Shown: piece by piece, positions 21,393 through 30,083 of the stretch
Position numbering within the stretch: position 1 is the stretch's first letter
Layout of the letters: each line of letters begins with the position of its first letter
Origin: Defluviicoccus sp046348835
GTDB taxonomy: Bacteria > Pseudomonadota > Alphaproteobacteria > Rhodospirillales > Defluviicoccaceae
DNA length: 64,000 nt
Assembly: GCA_046348835.1 (NCBI GenBank)
Contig: JAXMDM010000003.1
Location: 823,330 to 887,329 of the forward strand
Direction: 5' to 3'
The notes under the pieces: model-generated
The model's database searches: none
The model's input: only the letters and a program-made list of their open reading frames with translations
Told to the model about the DNA's origin: nothing
Program-made: the position numbers and the translations under genes

Positions 21393-22859
21393 CTAGAAGT
21401 CGTTGGTTACGATATCGTGGGCGCGGCGGGCCATCTCGGCCCCGTACTCCGTCCATATCCCCTGACCCCAATACCGGTAGCAGCTCGTCTCCGCGGAGAG
21501 GAGGTGGTAGAGGGCGTTGCGGTAGCGGGCATCGTCGGTGGCCAGCTTCTTCTTCGACAGGACCTTCTGAAAGAAATCCGAACTCGCCTTGTCCATGGGC
21601 GCCAGCACGTTCTCGTAGCCCTGGACCCAGGAGATATTGTTGGTCCAGCTACCGCCGTCCATGTGGAAGCGGTGGTCGTCCTTCTTGCAAGCCTCGATCA
21701 CCTTGGCGAGCGCGTCGGGTCCGTCGCCCGGCTTCATCCGATCCCAGATCTGCTTTTGAAAGATCGGCTGGATGACCGGCAGGTCGGCCGGCTTGACGCC
21801 GCTGGCAAACAGGTATTCCAGGTACTCGGTGCCGTTCATCAGCGGCGTCTCGGAGTGTGACGCCTCGCGCACGCACTCCATGAACTTGCCCGGAAACTCG
21901 TTCATCATCACCCCGCCGTTCTCGCCGTCGGCGATCTGGGTGACCAAGGGCGGGACGCTGTGGCCGGCGAGGGTCATGCGGCCGAGGCTTTTCGCCTCGT
22001 AGTAGGGCTGCATCTGGGCGACGAGCTTGGTGTCGGAGCCCTGGGTCTTGATCAGGGCGATGATCTCGGCGGTTTCCCCCTTCGAGCTCTTCACCACCAG
22101 GCGGTGCGGCAGGTGCTTCTGCTCCGGGCCGTGTCCGTTCTCCGGCCGCTCGACGGTGTGCTCTTGAACCAGGAGCCAGGTGAACCCGCAATCCAGCAGC
22201 GTCTTGACGTAGGCATAGGCCACATCGGGATGGTTGGGCAGCGCCATCTCCGAGGGCGAAAAGCCGCGGACTCGCTGCAGCGCCTCGATGCCGAAGATGG
22301 CGGCGAAATGGTGCTGCCAGGCGCGCACGTGGAGGGGAAAGTCCTGGACCGGCGTCGACGGGGCGACGGCGTGACCCCAGGGGCAGCCCAGCCACTCGGC
22401 ACAGCGGCGGTAATCGGGGTTGATGGTGATGGTCTTCAGCGCATCGATGACATGATGCTCGCCCATGTCGCGCAGACCATGGAAGAGGGTGCCGGAGTAT
22501 TCCAGCATGACCCGCGGCTCTTTGCCTTCGCCGACGAGTTGCGGGATGAACTCGCCCATGCGTTTGTAGCACCAGACGAACACCCCGGCGTTGTGGTTGT
22601 CGCCGATTCCCTGGTTGTCCATCATGTACTTGAGGTTGCTGATGATCTTCGCCGTCCGCAGGTCATGGCCTCCCGCCGGGATCAGCGGTTGATGCATGTG
22701 CAGGGCGATGGCGGCGGCGGACTTGATGCGGCCGAAGTCGATGCGGCTTTCGGGGCGAAAGACCTCCTGACCAGCGGCCGCACGCAGCGCCTTGGAGATG
22801 TCGTCTTCGTGGCCGGAGATATTGGGCAGGCCGTCGGCGTATTCCGGCAGGTCGATCAT
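21393..22859 (-). CDS. glycoside hydrolase family 57-like protein
   Basis: A 488-residue cytoplasmic protein. The GH57 hallmark HxHQP is at residues 54-58 (LHMHQPLIP), and GFSPSEMALP near residue 220 fits the region holding the nucleophile glutamate in this family. GH57 enzymes act on alpha-glucans (amylase, branching enzyme, 4-alpha-glucanotransferase), so a role in glycogen metabolism beside the glg block is plausible but unproven. The ATG at 22859 is preferred: GGGAGA lies eight bases upstream, whereas the upstream extension is not protein-like. It is shorter than GH57 branching enzymes (about 520-700) and belongs to a less characterised subgroup. Confidence 0.8.
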   Translation of the reverse strand: MIDLPEYADGLPNISGHEDDISKALRAAAGQEVFRPESRIDFGRIKSAAAIALHMHQPLIPAGGHDLRTAKIISNLKYMMDNQGIGDNHNAGVFVWCYKRMGEFIPQLVGEGKEPRVMLEYSGTLFHGLRDMGEHHVIDALKTITINPDYRRCAEWLGCPWGHAVAPSTPVQDFPLHVRAWQHHFAAIFGIEALQRVRGFSPSEMALPNHPDVAYAYVKTLLDCGFTWLLVQEHTVERPENGHGPEQKHLPHRLVVKSSKGETAEIIALIKTQGSDTKLVAQMQPYYEAKSLGRMTLAGHSVPPLVTQIADGENGGVMMNEFPGKFMECVREASHSETPLMNGTEYLEYLFASGVKPADLPVIQPIFQKQIWDRMKPGDGPDALAKVIEACKKDDHRFHMDGGSWTNNISWVQGYENVLAPMDKASSDFFQKVLSKKKLATDDARYRNALYHLLSAETSCYRYWGQGIWTEYGAEMARRAHDIVTNDF

Positions 22860-23093
22860 GCGAAGCGTCTCCCAATCCAGTGATTGATGGGTCGGATCCG
22901 GCGTGAGTGAAATGAATGGTCCGAGCCGATTTGCCGACTGAGCGGCGGAGCGGGGCCGGGATTGAAGCAAGGGCCCGAGCGGGGCGCAAGGCCGTTGAGG
23001 TGGCCGGGCGCTACCGCCGGGTGCCGGCCGAGACGAGTCCGGCCGGCCGTTGCCGGCCGGCCGGATGACGGCAGCGGGGTGGAACCCCTCGCC

Positions 23094-24464
23094 TTACTGG
23101 ATGACGACGAACTCGATCCGCCGGTTCTGGAAACGCCCGTCCGGGGTGTCGTTGGAGGCGATCGGCTGGCTCGCGCCATAGCCCTTTGCCACCAGCATCT
23201 CCGGCGCGACGCCGTCCTCGATCAGGACCGCGCGAACCGCCTCCGCCCGTGCCTGCGACAGAGGCTCGTGGGTGCTGGGGTCGCCGGTGGAATCGGTGTG
23301 GCCGCCGACTTCGATCCGGGTTCCGGCGGGGGCCGCCTTGATGGCGGTCGCCGCCTTCTCGAGGAGGGCGCGGGCGTCGCTGGACAAGGCGGCGCTTCCG
23401 GTCTCGAAGTGAATGATCGACAGGTTGAGCGCATGCACCAGGTCGGAAGCGGAGAAGCCGGACTTCAGCGCGGCGATGGCGGCCAGGGTCTTGTCGGTGG
23501 CGGAGCGGATCGCGGCGTCGGCTCGATCGGTGAGCGAGCCGTACGACATGGTGCCGCCGAAGATTCCCTTCAACTGCTCCATCAGGTTCGACCGCTGCAC
23601 GTCGGAAATGGCCCCACCGACGTAGACCTTGGCCCCTTCGAACAGGGCCTCGACCCCCGGCAGCTTGAACTTGTCGAAGGCGGCGCCGAGCTTGTCCAGC
23701 CAAGCGGCGGGCGCGGCCGTCGGATCGACGGCGATGGTGCCGAAGATGTTGCCCTCGCCGAACGCCTTTTTCAGCGAGTCGATGATGGTGTCGCGGGACG
23801 CTTCGTCCTTAACCGTGCCGCCGTACCTGATTTGGCCGTTGGAGTTGGTGATCGACAGCTTGGGTTCGATTTGCGCGACCGCCGGCGGAGCGGGCGGGAC
23901 CGGCACCGGCGTTGTCGGCGCGGCTGGCGCCGTCACGACCTTCTGCTCCGGCCTGAGGAAGCTGAACCAGGCGGCGATGGCGAGGAGTGCAATCAGCGCC
24001 AGCAACCACCAGAAGCGGCTCAGGAACGATTTTTCTTCCTGAGCGGCCGGTGCCGCGGCGGCGGCGGGGGCAGCCAGATAAGATGTGACCGCGGCGGGCA
24101 GAGTGGCCGGCACGGCCCCGTCGGGGGTGAGGAGATTGACGATCTTGGGGATCAGAAAGGAGATCGCGGCGCCGAGCGAGGAGATCGGCAGTCCGGTCCG
24201 CCCGGCGATCTGATCGAGCACGCCGCGGCCGACCGCCTGCTCGGTCTGCGTTGGGGTGAGCGGCTGACTTTCGCCCCGACCGATCCAGGACTGGACGGCG
24301 TCGGCCAGGCCGATCTTGCGGAACCGGTCGAGAAAGCCGTTGAGCCCCCCGTTCTGCGGGCTGGTCATGAACCGCAGCAATTCGGCCACGAGTTTTTCGG
24401 CGGTTCCGCCGCCGAGACTGAATTTCTGGGTGACCTCGCGAATCAACGTGTCGAACAACGCCAT
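23094..24464 (-). CDS. YidB-like / BON-like / OmpA fusion envelope protein
   Basis: A 456-residue multidomain protein: a YidB/DUF937-like region (residues about 1-125), an Ala-rich linker, one membrane helix at about 150-170 (WWLLALIALLAIAAW), a Pro-rich linker, two BON-like repeats (about 205-330, KLSITNSNGQIRYGGTVKDEASR and KVYVGGAISDVQR), and a C-terminal OmpA peptidoglycan-binding domain (345-456) with GGHTDSTGDPSTHEPLSQARAEAV. The BON/OmpA half resembles mycobacterial ArfA-type proteins. It would anchor a cytoplasmic YidB-like domain through the inner membrane to peptidoglycan. Start ATG 24464 has GGGAGG five bases upstream; the longer frame upstream is not needed. Confidence 0.85.
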   Translation of the reverse strand: MALFDTLIREVTQKFSLGGGTAEKLVAELLRFMTSPQNGGLNGFLDRFRKIGLADAVQSWIGRGESQPLTPTQTEQAVGRGVLDQIAGRTGLPISSLGAAISFLIPKIVNLLTPDGAVPATLPAAVTSYLAAPAAAAAPAAQEEKSFLSRFWWLLALIALLAIAAWFSFLRPEQKVVTAPAAPTTPVPVPPAPPAVAQIEPKLSITNSNGQIRYGGTVKDEASRDTIIDSLKKAFGEGNIFGTIAVDPTAAPAAWLDKLGAAFDKFKLPGVEALFEGAKVYVGGAISDVQRSNLMEQLKGIFGGTMSYGSLTDRADAAIRSATDKTLAAIAALKSGFSASDLVHALNLSIIHFETGSAALSSDARALLEKAATAIKAAPAGTRIEVGGHTDSTGDPSTHEPLSQARAEAVRAVLIEDGVAPEMLVAKGYGASQPIASNDTPDGRFQNRRIEFVVIQ

Positions 24465-24816
24465 CTTCACCTCCCTGGAACAATGTTGGATCGTTTGTCG
24501 TTTGCCGGTGTTTGCCTGCACGCGTGGCATTCACCGGGCAGCCCTAATCACCGGACAACCGGGTGCCCCCTCATCGGGTCCTAAGCATAGACAATATCTG
24601 CTGATGCGTAACCCCTGGTCGCAAAAACGTCAGGGTGCGACTCTTTGGTTGCTCCACGCGGGGCCGGTAATGTTGGCTCCGCCGGACCGGAATGCCTCTC
24701 TTGCCCGCCGGTGACGTCCGGCAAGGAGGCGCTGCACGTCGACGCGGCCTGCGGCGGCCGTCGCGGTGCTGTCGTTGGCCGGGAAGTCGGTGGAGATCGG
24801 GGCGAAGGAGGAGCGC
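24465..24816. other. 352-base divergent intergenic region
   Basis: Lies between the divergent starts of the YidB/OmpA fusion and gluQ, so it should hold both promoters. An inverted repeat GTCGCA (24618-24623) / TGCGAC (24636-24641) overlaps a second pair CCCTG/CAGGG, giving two mutually exclusive folds followed by CTCTTT. No convincing coding frame or tRNA fold is seen. Confidence 0.4.
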
Positions 24817-25677
24817 ATGGCGGTAACCCGGTTTGCCCCCAGCCCCACCGGCGATCTCCATCTGGGGCACGCCTACGCCGCGTGGTTCGCCTGGGACCAG
24901 GCGCGTCGGAGCGGCGGACGGTTTCTCCTTCGGATCGAGGACATCGATCGCGCCCGCTGCCGCGACGCGTTCATCGCCCGTCATCTCGAGGATCTCGCCT
25001 GGCTCGGTTTCACCTGGGAGGAACCGGTGGTGCGGCAGTCGGAGCGCCTTGCCGTCTATGGCGACGCCCTCGATCGGCTGGAGGGGATGGGCGTGACCTA
25101 CCCCTGCTTCTGCACCCGCAAGGAGATCGCCGAAGAGATCGCCCGTGCCGCCGGTGCCGAGGCAGGAGGGATCGGGGGATCACCGGTATACCCGGGCACG
25201 TGCCGAACGCTCGGCACCGAGGAGGCGATACGGCGACGACGCGCCGGCGATGCCTTTGCCATCCGGCTCGACGCCGAACGAGCGCTGCGACTAACGGGAC
25301 CGCTCGCCTGGGTGGACGCGACGGTCGGGGGGCAGGGGGTGAACCTGGCCCCGTTCGGGGACGTGGTGATCGGCCGCAAGGACGCGGCCGCCAGCTATCA
25401 TCTGGCGGTGGTCCTCGACGATGCGGCGGCGGGGGTCACGTTGGTTACCCGCGGCCGGGATCTGCTCGCCGCCACCCATGTGCATCGGACGCTGCAGGCG
25501 TTGCTCGGTCTGCCGGTGCCGCTCTGGCATCACCACGCCCTGGTCAGGGACCGGGCGGGGCGGCGACTGGCCAAGCGGGACGGCGATCTCGGCCTCCGCG
25601 TGCTCCGTGCGGCCGGCCGATCCGCGGCCGATGTTCTGGCCCTAGCGAGGGCCCTAGCGAGGGCGGCGGTGGATTGA
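24817..25677 (+). CDS. gluQ: glutamyl-Q tRNA(Asp) synthetase
   Basis: Attaches glutamate to queuosine at position 34 of tRNA(Asp). The 286-residue protein is a truncated glutamyl-tRNA synthetase lacking the anticodon-binding domain. It has the class I signature APSPTGDLHLGHA, zinc ligands CFC (around residue 100) with YPGTC downstream, and the KMSKS-equivalent LAKRDGD. The start ATG follows AAGGAGGAGCGC. It converges with the first oxidase gene and probably shares the bidirectional hairpin at 25745-25782. A cluster of CTAGCGAGG repeats near the stop codes for the Ala/Arg-rich end. Confidence 0.93.
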   Translation: MAVTRFAPSPTGDLHLGHAYAAWFAWDQARRSGGRFLLRIEDIDRARCRDAFIARHLEDLAWLGFTWEEPVVRQSERLAVYGDALDRLEGMGVTYPCFCTRKEIAEEIARAAGAEAGGIGGSPVYPGTCRTLGTEEAIRRRRAGDAFAIRLDAERALRLTGPLAWVDATVGGQGVNLAPFGDVVIGRKDAAASYHLAVVLDDAAAGVTLVTRGRDLLAATHVHRTLQALLGLPVPLWHHHALVRDRAGRRLAKRDGDLGLRVLRAAGRSAADVLALARALARAAVD

Positions 25678-25744
25678 GCCGCCGCCGGGATGAGCGGCGG
25701 TGCGTGGAGGGCGGTGCCGCGACGTCGGCGGTCGGGATCGGCGA

Positions 25745-25782
25745 AAAAGAAGAGGGCGAGACCTTTCGGCCCCGCCCTTTTC
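25745..25782 (-). terminator. intrinsic terminator of copper radical oxidase copy 1
   Basis: A stem of about 14 positions with a few mismatches closes on the loop TTTC. Read on the minus strand it is followed by CTTCTTTTTC, a good U-tract. The same hairpin design, with GGCGAGACC as the core, follows the other two oxidase copies. Confidence 0.8.
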
Positions 25783-25816
25783 TCGTCGGTCGCTGCACAT
25801 CCTCCGACCGAGCGTC

Positions 25817-27487
25817 TTACGACAGCCGCATGACCTTGGCGACGGACGGCACGCCCGCCGGGTTGAAGACGAACAACATGTAGTAGCCGGGCAAGGCAAA
25901 GTTGACGTTGCTGGGAGCCGTGACCGTCAACTGCGTCCCGCCCGAATAGGCCAGGTCGAAGAACCGCTGGTCGGCATTCAGCGAATGGGTGTCCGAGCCG
26001 ATGCGCAGGAAAGTCACCCGACTGACCGGTCCGCTGACGCCCACCTGAAATTTGCTCCCCAGTTTGACCGCCGCCGGGGCGCTGGTGATCTTCGGCCGCG
26101 CCGCCACGGTCCCGTCGCTATTGTAGAGATAGGGCGGCGAGTAGATTTCGGCGTTCATGTTGCGGACCGGACCGGGGTCGCCGCCGGCAGCGGTCAGTAC
26201 CGTGGCGTCCGGCAAAAGCAGTGCCGTCGAGTGATAAAGGCGCATCTTCTGGGCGACGGCGGCATCGGACCACTGCCCGGGACGGTCCGGGTCCCAGATC
26301 TGCGCCTTGTAGGAGGTGCCGATGTCCTTGTTGCCCACGGCGGAGCCGCCGTTGAGGAGGACCTTGCCGTCGGCCATCAGGGTTGTACTGGACCAGTACC
26401 GCATTTGGTCCGTATCGGGGCCGGCGGTGACCACCGGCTTCGCACCGTTGACGTCGATCAGGTCGACCTTCTTGTTCTGGCGGAGGGTCAGGATCTTGCC
26501 GGAGCGGTACATCAAGGCCGGCAACTGGGAGCCACCCGGCCGGGCCGACCCCGCCACGCCGGTAATGGTCCCGTTCCCGGTCGGATCCAGGTAGAACATC
26601 TTGCCGGACGTGTTGGCAACGATGAAGATCTTGCCGTTGCCGGCCTGGAAGCCGCGCGGATAGAACCAGTTATCGGTCCCGTAGGCCTGGTCGTTGCCGG
26701 CGCCGGTGAGGGTGCGCCACCCTGTGCCTTCGGTGTAAACCTCGGGATAGAGGATGCCGATCCCCTTCACCCCTTCCGAGCCCGATTTCGGAGTAAAGTC
26801 CTTGCGGCCACCGAGGATGACCATGTCGCCGTTGGGTCTCGGAACGATGGTGGGATACCAGCGCGGGTACGCCATCTCGCCGGCACTGAGGAGCCGGTCG
26901 GCGGTCCAGTCATAGACTTCCGCATCGGCAATGGAATGGTTTCGGTTGCCGTCGATGGTCAGGTCGCCGCCGGTGATCAGCAGCTTGCTGGTGCCGAGCA
27001 GCGCTTGCCCGGCGCAGAAGATATCGGTCAGCGGCCGTCCGTTGGGGATCGTCGGCAAGGTGGTATGGGAGGCTTTGCCCGTCCCCATGGCGGGATCCCA
27101 CACGTCGTAGACGTACCCGCCCTGCTTGCCGTCTTCCGTGGAGCCGAAGTTGAACACCCGGCCGTCAGGAAGCAGGGCGACATGGAGCGGGACGATCGGC
27201 CAATTGACCGGTGCGGCGAAGGCGCCGGTTGTTTTCGCCTGCGGGGCGGCTTGCGGCGAGGCCACCTCGTCCGCGGACTGAATCGCCGCCTGCGGCGGCG
27301 ACACGCCTATGCCGTAGCCATAGTCGATGCGACCGGGCTGATCGGCTTCGTGGGCGGCGATGACCGCATCATCGTCCGAATTAACGTCAGCGCCGAACGC
27401 CGGGTCGCCCACACCCATCAGCCCCGCATTCATCAGCAAGGCAAGCGCGGCTATAGCCACGGAAACGCGTAAATGCGCACCATCCAT
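25817..27487 (-). CDS. secreted copper radical oxidase (galactose/glyoxal oxidase type), copy 1
   Basis: A 556-residue protein with a signal peptide (cleavage near AFGAD, residue 33), a seven-bladed kelch-like propeller and a C-terminal immunoglobulin-like early-set domain (DUF1929). The copper radical residues of fungal galactose oxidase can be lined up by motif and spacing. Cys158 in DIFCAGQA would cross-link to Tyr211 in PRWYPT. Tyr418-His419 lie in RLYHSTALLLPD and His501 in THSLNADQR. Such enzymes oxidise a primary alcohol or aldehyde with O2, giving H2O2. Start ATG follows GGGGAGGG. It is the last of three tandem copies with its own terminator and CRP-type site. The substrate is unknown. 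Confidence 0.87.
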   Translation of the reverse strand: MDGAHLRVSVAIAALALLMNAGLMGVGDPAFGADVNSDDDAVIAAHEADQPGRIDYGYGIGVSPPQAAIQSADEVASPQAAPQAKTTGAFAAPVNWPIVPLHVALLPDGRVFNFGSTEDGKQGGYVYDVWDPAMGTGKASHTTLPTIPNGRPLTDIFCAGQALLGTSKLLITGGDLTIDGNRNHSIADAEVYDWTADRLLSAGEMAYPRWYPTIVPRPNGDMVILGGRKDFTPKSGSEGVKGIGILYPEVYTEGTGWRTLTGAGNDQAYGTDNWFYPRGFQAGNGKIFIVANTSGKMFYLDPTGNGTITGVAGSARPGGSQLPALMYRSGKILTLRQNKKVDLIDVNGAKPVVTAGPDTDQMRYWSSTTLMADGKVLLNGGSAVGNKDIGTSYKAQIWDPDRPGQWSDAAVAQKMRLYHSTALLLPDATVLTAAGGDPGPVRNMNAEIYSPPYLYNSDGTVAARPKITSAPAAVKLGSKFQVGVSGPVSRVTFLRIGSDTHSLNADQRFFDLAYSGGTQLTVTAPSNVNFALPGYYMLFVFNPAGVPSVAKVMRLS

Positions 27488-27598
27488 CGAGAAGCCCTCC
27501 CCTCTATCGTCCTCGTGACCTCGCGTCAGGTGACGGGCGCTTGCAGTCCCGCGTGCGGCCGCCGGTTGGAATTGTGATCGTATAATCTATTAGCGATA

Positions 27599-27614
27599 TG
27601 TGATCTACGCCACA
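27599..27614 (-). promoter_or_regulatory. CRP/FNR-family operator upstream of oxidase copy 1
   Basis: TGTGATCTACGCCACA matches the CRP consensus TGTGA-N6-TCACA at nine of ten fixed positions. It begins 112 bases from the start codon, nearly the same distance as in the other two copies. Confidence 0.6.
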
Positions 27615-27759
27615 TTTCCACCTTATTTACAAATGAATTCGAAGGAAACTTTGGCGACGCGAGGTGAATATCTGCGGATAGAATGCCCGTTTGCAGTATA
27701 CGCCCGTGTCCCATCGGTCATGCGCATGGGGGCTGAGTGACGAGGGCGGCGGCGGCGAA

Positions 27760-27787
27760 ACAAAAGGCGAGACCTTCGGTCCCGCCT
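27760..27787 (-). terminator. intrinsic terminator of oxidase copy 2
   Basis: AGGCGAGACC pairs with GGTCCCGCCT (one mismatch) around the loop TTC. On the minus strand it is followed by TTTTGTTTC. Confidence 0.75.
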
Positions 27788-27826
27788 CCTCGCATCGGTC
27801 GCTGCACATGCCTCCGACCGAGCGCC

Positions 27827-29512
27827 TTACGACACCGGCAGGATCCAGCCGCCGGACGGCACGCCCTTCTGGTTGAAGATGAACAGCATGTAGTAGCCGG
27901 GCAGGGCATAGTTGTTGTCGCTGGGTGCCCAGACAGTCAAATCCGTCGTCCCCGAAAAGCCCAGGTCGAAGAACCGCTGGTCGGCATTCAGCGAATGGGT
28001 GGCCGAGCCGATGCGCAGCAAGGTCACCCGGCTGACCGGTTCGTTGGCGATGATCTGAAAGGTGCTACCGAGGCTGACGTGCGAGGGAGCGGAGCCGATC
28101 CACGGCCGCGCCGCCAGGGACCCGTCCGCATTGTAGAGATAGGGCGGGTAGTAGATCTCGGCGTTCAGGTTGCGAACCGGACCGGGGGCACCGCCGCCGG
28201 CGGTCAGCACCGTAGCGTCCGGCAAGAGCAGCGCCGTCGAATGATAGAGGCGCATCTTCTGGGCGCCGGCGGCATCGGACCACTGCCCGGGATGGTCCGG
28301 GTCCCACACCTGTGCTTTGTAGGCGGTGCCGATGTCCTTGTTGCCGACGGCCGAGCCGCCGTTGAGGAGGACCTTGCCGTCGGCCATCAGGGTCGTGTTG
28401 GACCAGAACCGCATTTGGTCCGTATCGGGGCCGGCGGTGACCACCGGCGTCGCACCGTTGACGTCGATCAGGTCGACCTTCTTGTCCTGGCGGAGGGTCA
28501 GGATCTTGCCGGAGCGGTACATCAAGGCCGGCAACTGGGCGCCGCCGGGCCGGGCCGACCCCGCCACGCCGTTAATCGTCCCGTTCCCGGTCGGATCCAG
28601 GTAGAACATCTTGCCCGAGCTATTGGCAACGATGAAGATCTTGCCGTTGCCGGCCTGGAAGCCGCGCGGATAGAACCAGTTATCGGTCCCGTAGGCCAAG
28701 TCGCTGGCCGCGCCGGTGAGGGTGCGCCAGCCGGCCCCTTCGGTGTAAACCTCGGGATAGGGGATGCCGATCCCCTTGACCCCTTCCCCACTGCCGCGGC
28801 GAACAAAGTCCTTGCGGCCGCCGAGGACCACCCTGTCGCCGTTGGGTCTCGGAACGACGGTGGGATACCAGCGGGGATACGCCATCTGGCCGGCGCTGGT
28901 GAGCCGGTCGCTGTACCAGTCGTAGACCTCCGCATCGGCAATGGAATGGTTCCGGTTGCCGTTGATGGTCAGATCGCCGCCGGTGATCAGCAGCTTTGTG
29001 GCGCCGGTCAGCGCCTGACCGGCGCAGAAGATATCGGTCAGCGGCCGCCCGTTGGGGATCGTCGGCAGGGTCGTATGGGAGGCTTTGCCCGTCCCCATGG
29101 CGGGATCCCACACGTCGTAGACGAACCCGCCCTGCTTGCCGTCTTCCGTGGTGCCGAAGTTGAACACCCGGCCGTCCGGGAGTAGGGCGACATGGAGCGG
29201 GATGATCGACCACGGGAAGGCGCCGGGTCCGTTGAGGCTGCCGAAAAAGCCCAGGGTTTTCGCCTGCGCCCCGGCTGACGGCGTAGCGGCCGGCGTCGCC
29301 AGCGCCGCCGCCGATGCGACCGAGGGCTGCGACGGTGGTTTCACCCCGATGCCGTAGCCGTAATCGATGCGACCGGGCTGATCGGCTTCGTGGGCGGCGA
29401 TGACCGCATCATCATCCGAATTGACTTCAGCGCCGAAAGCCGGATCACCCGCACCCATCAGTAAGGCAAGCGCGGCCGTCGCCACGGAAACGTGTAAATG
29501 TGCACCACCCAT
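27827..29512 (-). CDS. secreted copper radical oxidase, copy 2
   Basis: A 561-residue paralogue of the flanking copies, very similar from about residue 100 onward. The predicted copper radical residues are Cys163, Tyr216, Tyr423-His424 and His506, in the same motifs as copy 1. The signal peptide ends near AFGAE. The linker after PGRIDYGYGIG is Ala/Ser/Pro-rich and differs from copy 1. Its last 40 residues diverge most: FSGTTDLTVWAPSDNN and SGGWILPVS replace the shared ending of copies 1 and 3, so its early-set domain surface may differ. ATG is preceded by GGGGAGG. Catalytic type is inferred from motif alignment with fungal galactose oxidase and bacterial GlxA. Confidence 0.87.
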   Translation of the reverse strand: MGGAHLHVSVATAALALLMGAGDPAFGAEVNSDDDAVIAAHEADQPGRIDYGYGIGVKPPSQPSVASAAALATPAATPSAGAQAKTLGFFGSLNGPGAFPWSIIPLHVALLPDGRVFNFGTTEDGKQGGFVYDVWDPAMGTGKASHTTLPTIPNGRPLTDIFCAGQALTGATKLLITGGDLTINGNRNHSIADAEVYDWYSDRLTSAGQMAYPRWYPTVVPRPNGDRVVLGGRKDFVRRGSGEGVKGIGIPYPEVYTEGAGWRTLTGAASDLAYGTDNWFYPRGFQAGNGKIFIVANSSGKMFYLDPTGNGTINGVAGSARPGGAQLPALMYRSGKILTLRQDKKVDLIDVNGATPVVTAGPDTDQMRFWSNTTLMADGKVLLNGGSAVGNKDIGTAYKAQVWDPDHPGQWSDAAGAQKMRLYHSTALLLPDATVLTAGGGAPGPVRNLNAEIYYPPYLYNADGSLAARPWIGSAPSHVSLGSTFQIIANEPVSRVTLLRIGSATHSLNADQRFFDLGFSGTTDLTVWAPSDNNYALPGYYMLFIFNQKGVPSGGWILPVS

Positions 29513-29624
29513 CGGTAAGCCTCCCCTCTACCGTCGCTCGCTCGCGTCATGTTCACGCGACCACCGCACTCCTCGCGTCCAGCACACCCCAAACGGAACT
29601 CTGAACCACAATCAATGAGCGATA

Positions 29625-29640
29625 TGTGATGTATCTCACA
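29625..29640 (-). promoter_or_regulatory. CRP/FNR-family operator upstream of oxidase copy 2
   Basis: TGTGATGTATCTCACA is a perfect match to TGTGA-N6-TCACA and is a near-complete palindrome. It begins 113 bases from the start codon. Confidence 0.7.
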
Positions 29641-30009
29641 GTCTGCCTTAGTTGCACAAGTATTCGAAGGACAGCTTAGGAAACCGGGGTGATATTCGCA
29701 GATAAAATGCCCGTTTGGGGTAGGGATTCGCTACAGAAACCCCTATACGGTGGTGGTACGGGAATGAACCGGCTCGATCGTTTAGGCGATCTTTATCGGC
29801 CAAAGCGGTGGCCGGGTGGGTTTACCGCCACCCGGTCTCCCTCATCTTCGCCCGAGGGAGAGATGCAGGGAGCGTGTCCCGAGCCATTCCCCGGGGTCGA
29901 TCCCACGGCGACCGATGACGGAGCTGGGCGTGATGGGGGCGGGGGATGGCGGCGGCGGCCGCTACGAGCGAGGGCGATAGGCGGCGGCGTTGCCCGGCCA
30001 GGGTCGGAG

Positions 30010-30048
30010 AAAAAGGAGAGGGCGAGACCTCTCGGTCCCGCCCTCTCC
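30010..30048 (-). terminator. intrinsic terminator of oxidase copy 3
   Basis: GGAGAGGGCGAGACC pairs with GGTCCCGCCCTCTCC (15 bp, one mismatch) around the loop TCTC. On the minus strand it runs into TTTTTCTCC. This is the strongest of the three related terminators. Confidence 0.85.
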
Positions 30049-30083
30049 TCGTCGGTCGCTGCACATTCCTCCGACCGAGCGTC

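Larger units (their letters stand above)
27488..27826 (-). other. 339-base intergenic region, promoter of oxidase copy 1 and terminator of copy 2
   Basis: Contains the CRP/FNR-type site at 27599-27614 and the copy 2 terminator at 27760-27787. The part at about 27625-27700 (ATTCGAAGGA, then GATAGAATGCCCGTTTG) recurs with small changes at about 29660-29720 behind copy 2, showing the upstream region was duplicated with the gene. No coding frame is supported. Confidence 0.65.
29513..30083 (-). other. 571-base intergenic region between oxidase copies 2 and 3
   Basis: Holds the CRP-type site of copy 2 (29625-29640), a segment homologous to the copy 1 upstream region, two adjacent perfect 8-bp hairpins (29812-29835, arms CCGGGTGG/CCACCCGG; 29836-29861, arms TCTCCCTC/GAGGGAGA), and the copy 3 terminator at 30010-30048. 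An open frame at 29689-30150 overlaps the end of copy 3 and has no protein-like features, so I do not call it. Confidence 0.55.

Noticed and set aside
23038..23065. CCGGCCGG repeats after the YidB/OmpA fusion gene
   Set aside because: Strong hairpin potential but no U-tract and simple-sequence composition; could be chance in GC-rich DNA.
24601..24660. Possible tRNA or small RNA in the gap before gluQ
   Set aside because: The inverted repeats do not form a cloverleaf and no T-loop or CCA-adjacent end is visible.
24645..25883. 412-codon open frame overlapping gluQ and the first oxidase
   Set aside because: Translation is Arg/Gly-rich without motifs, and gluQ in another frame has full class I synthetase signatures.
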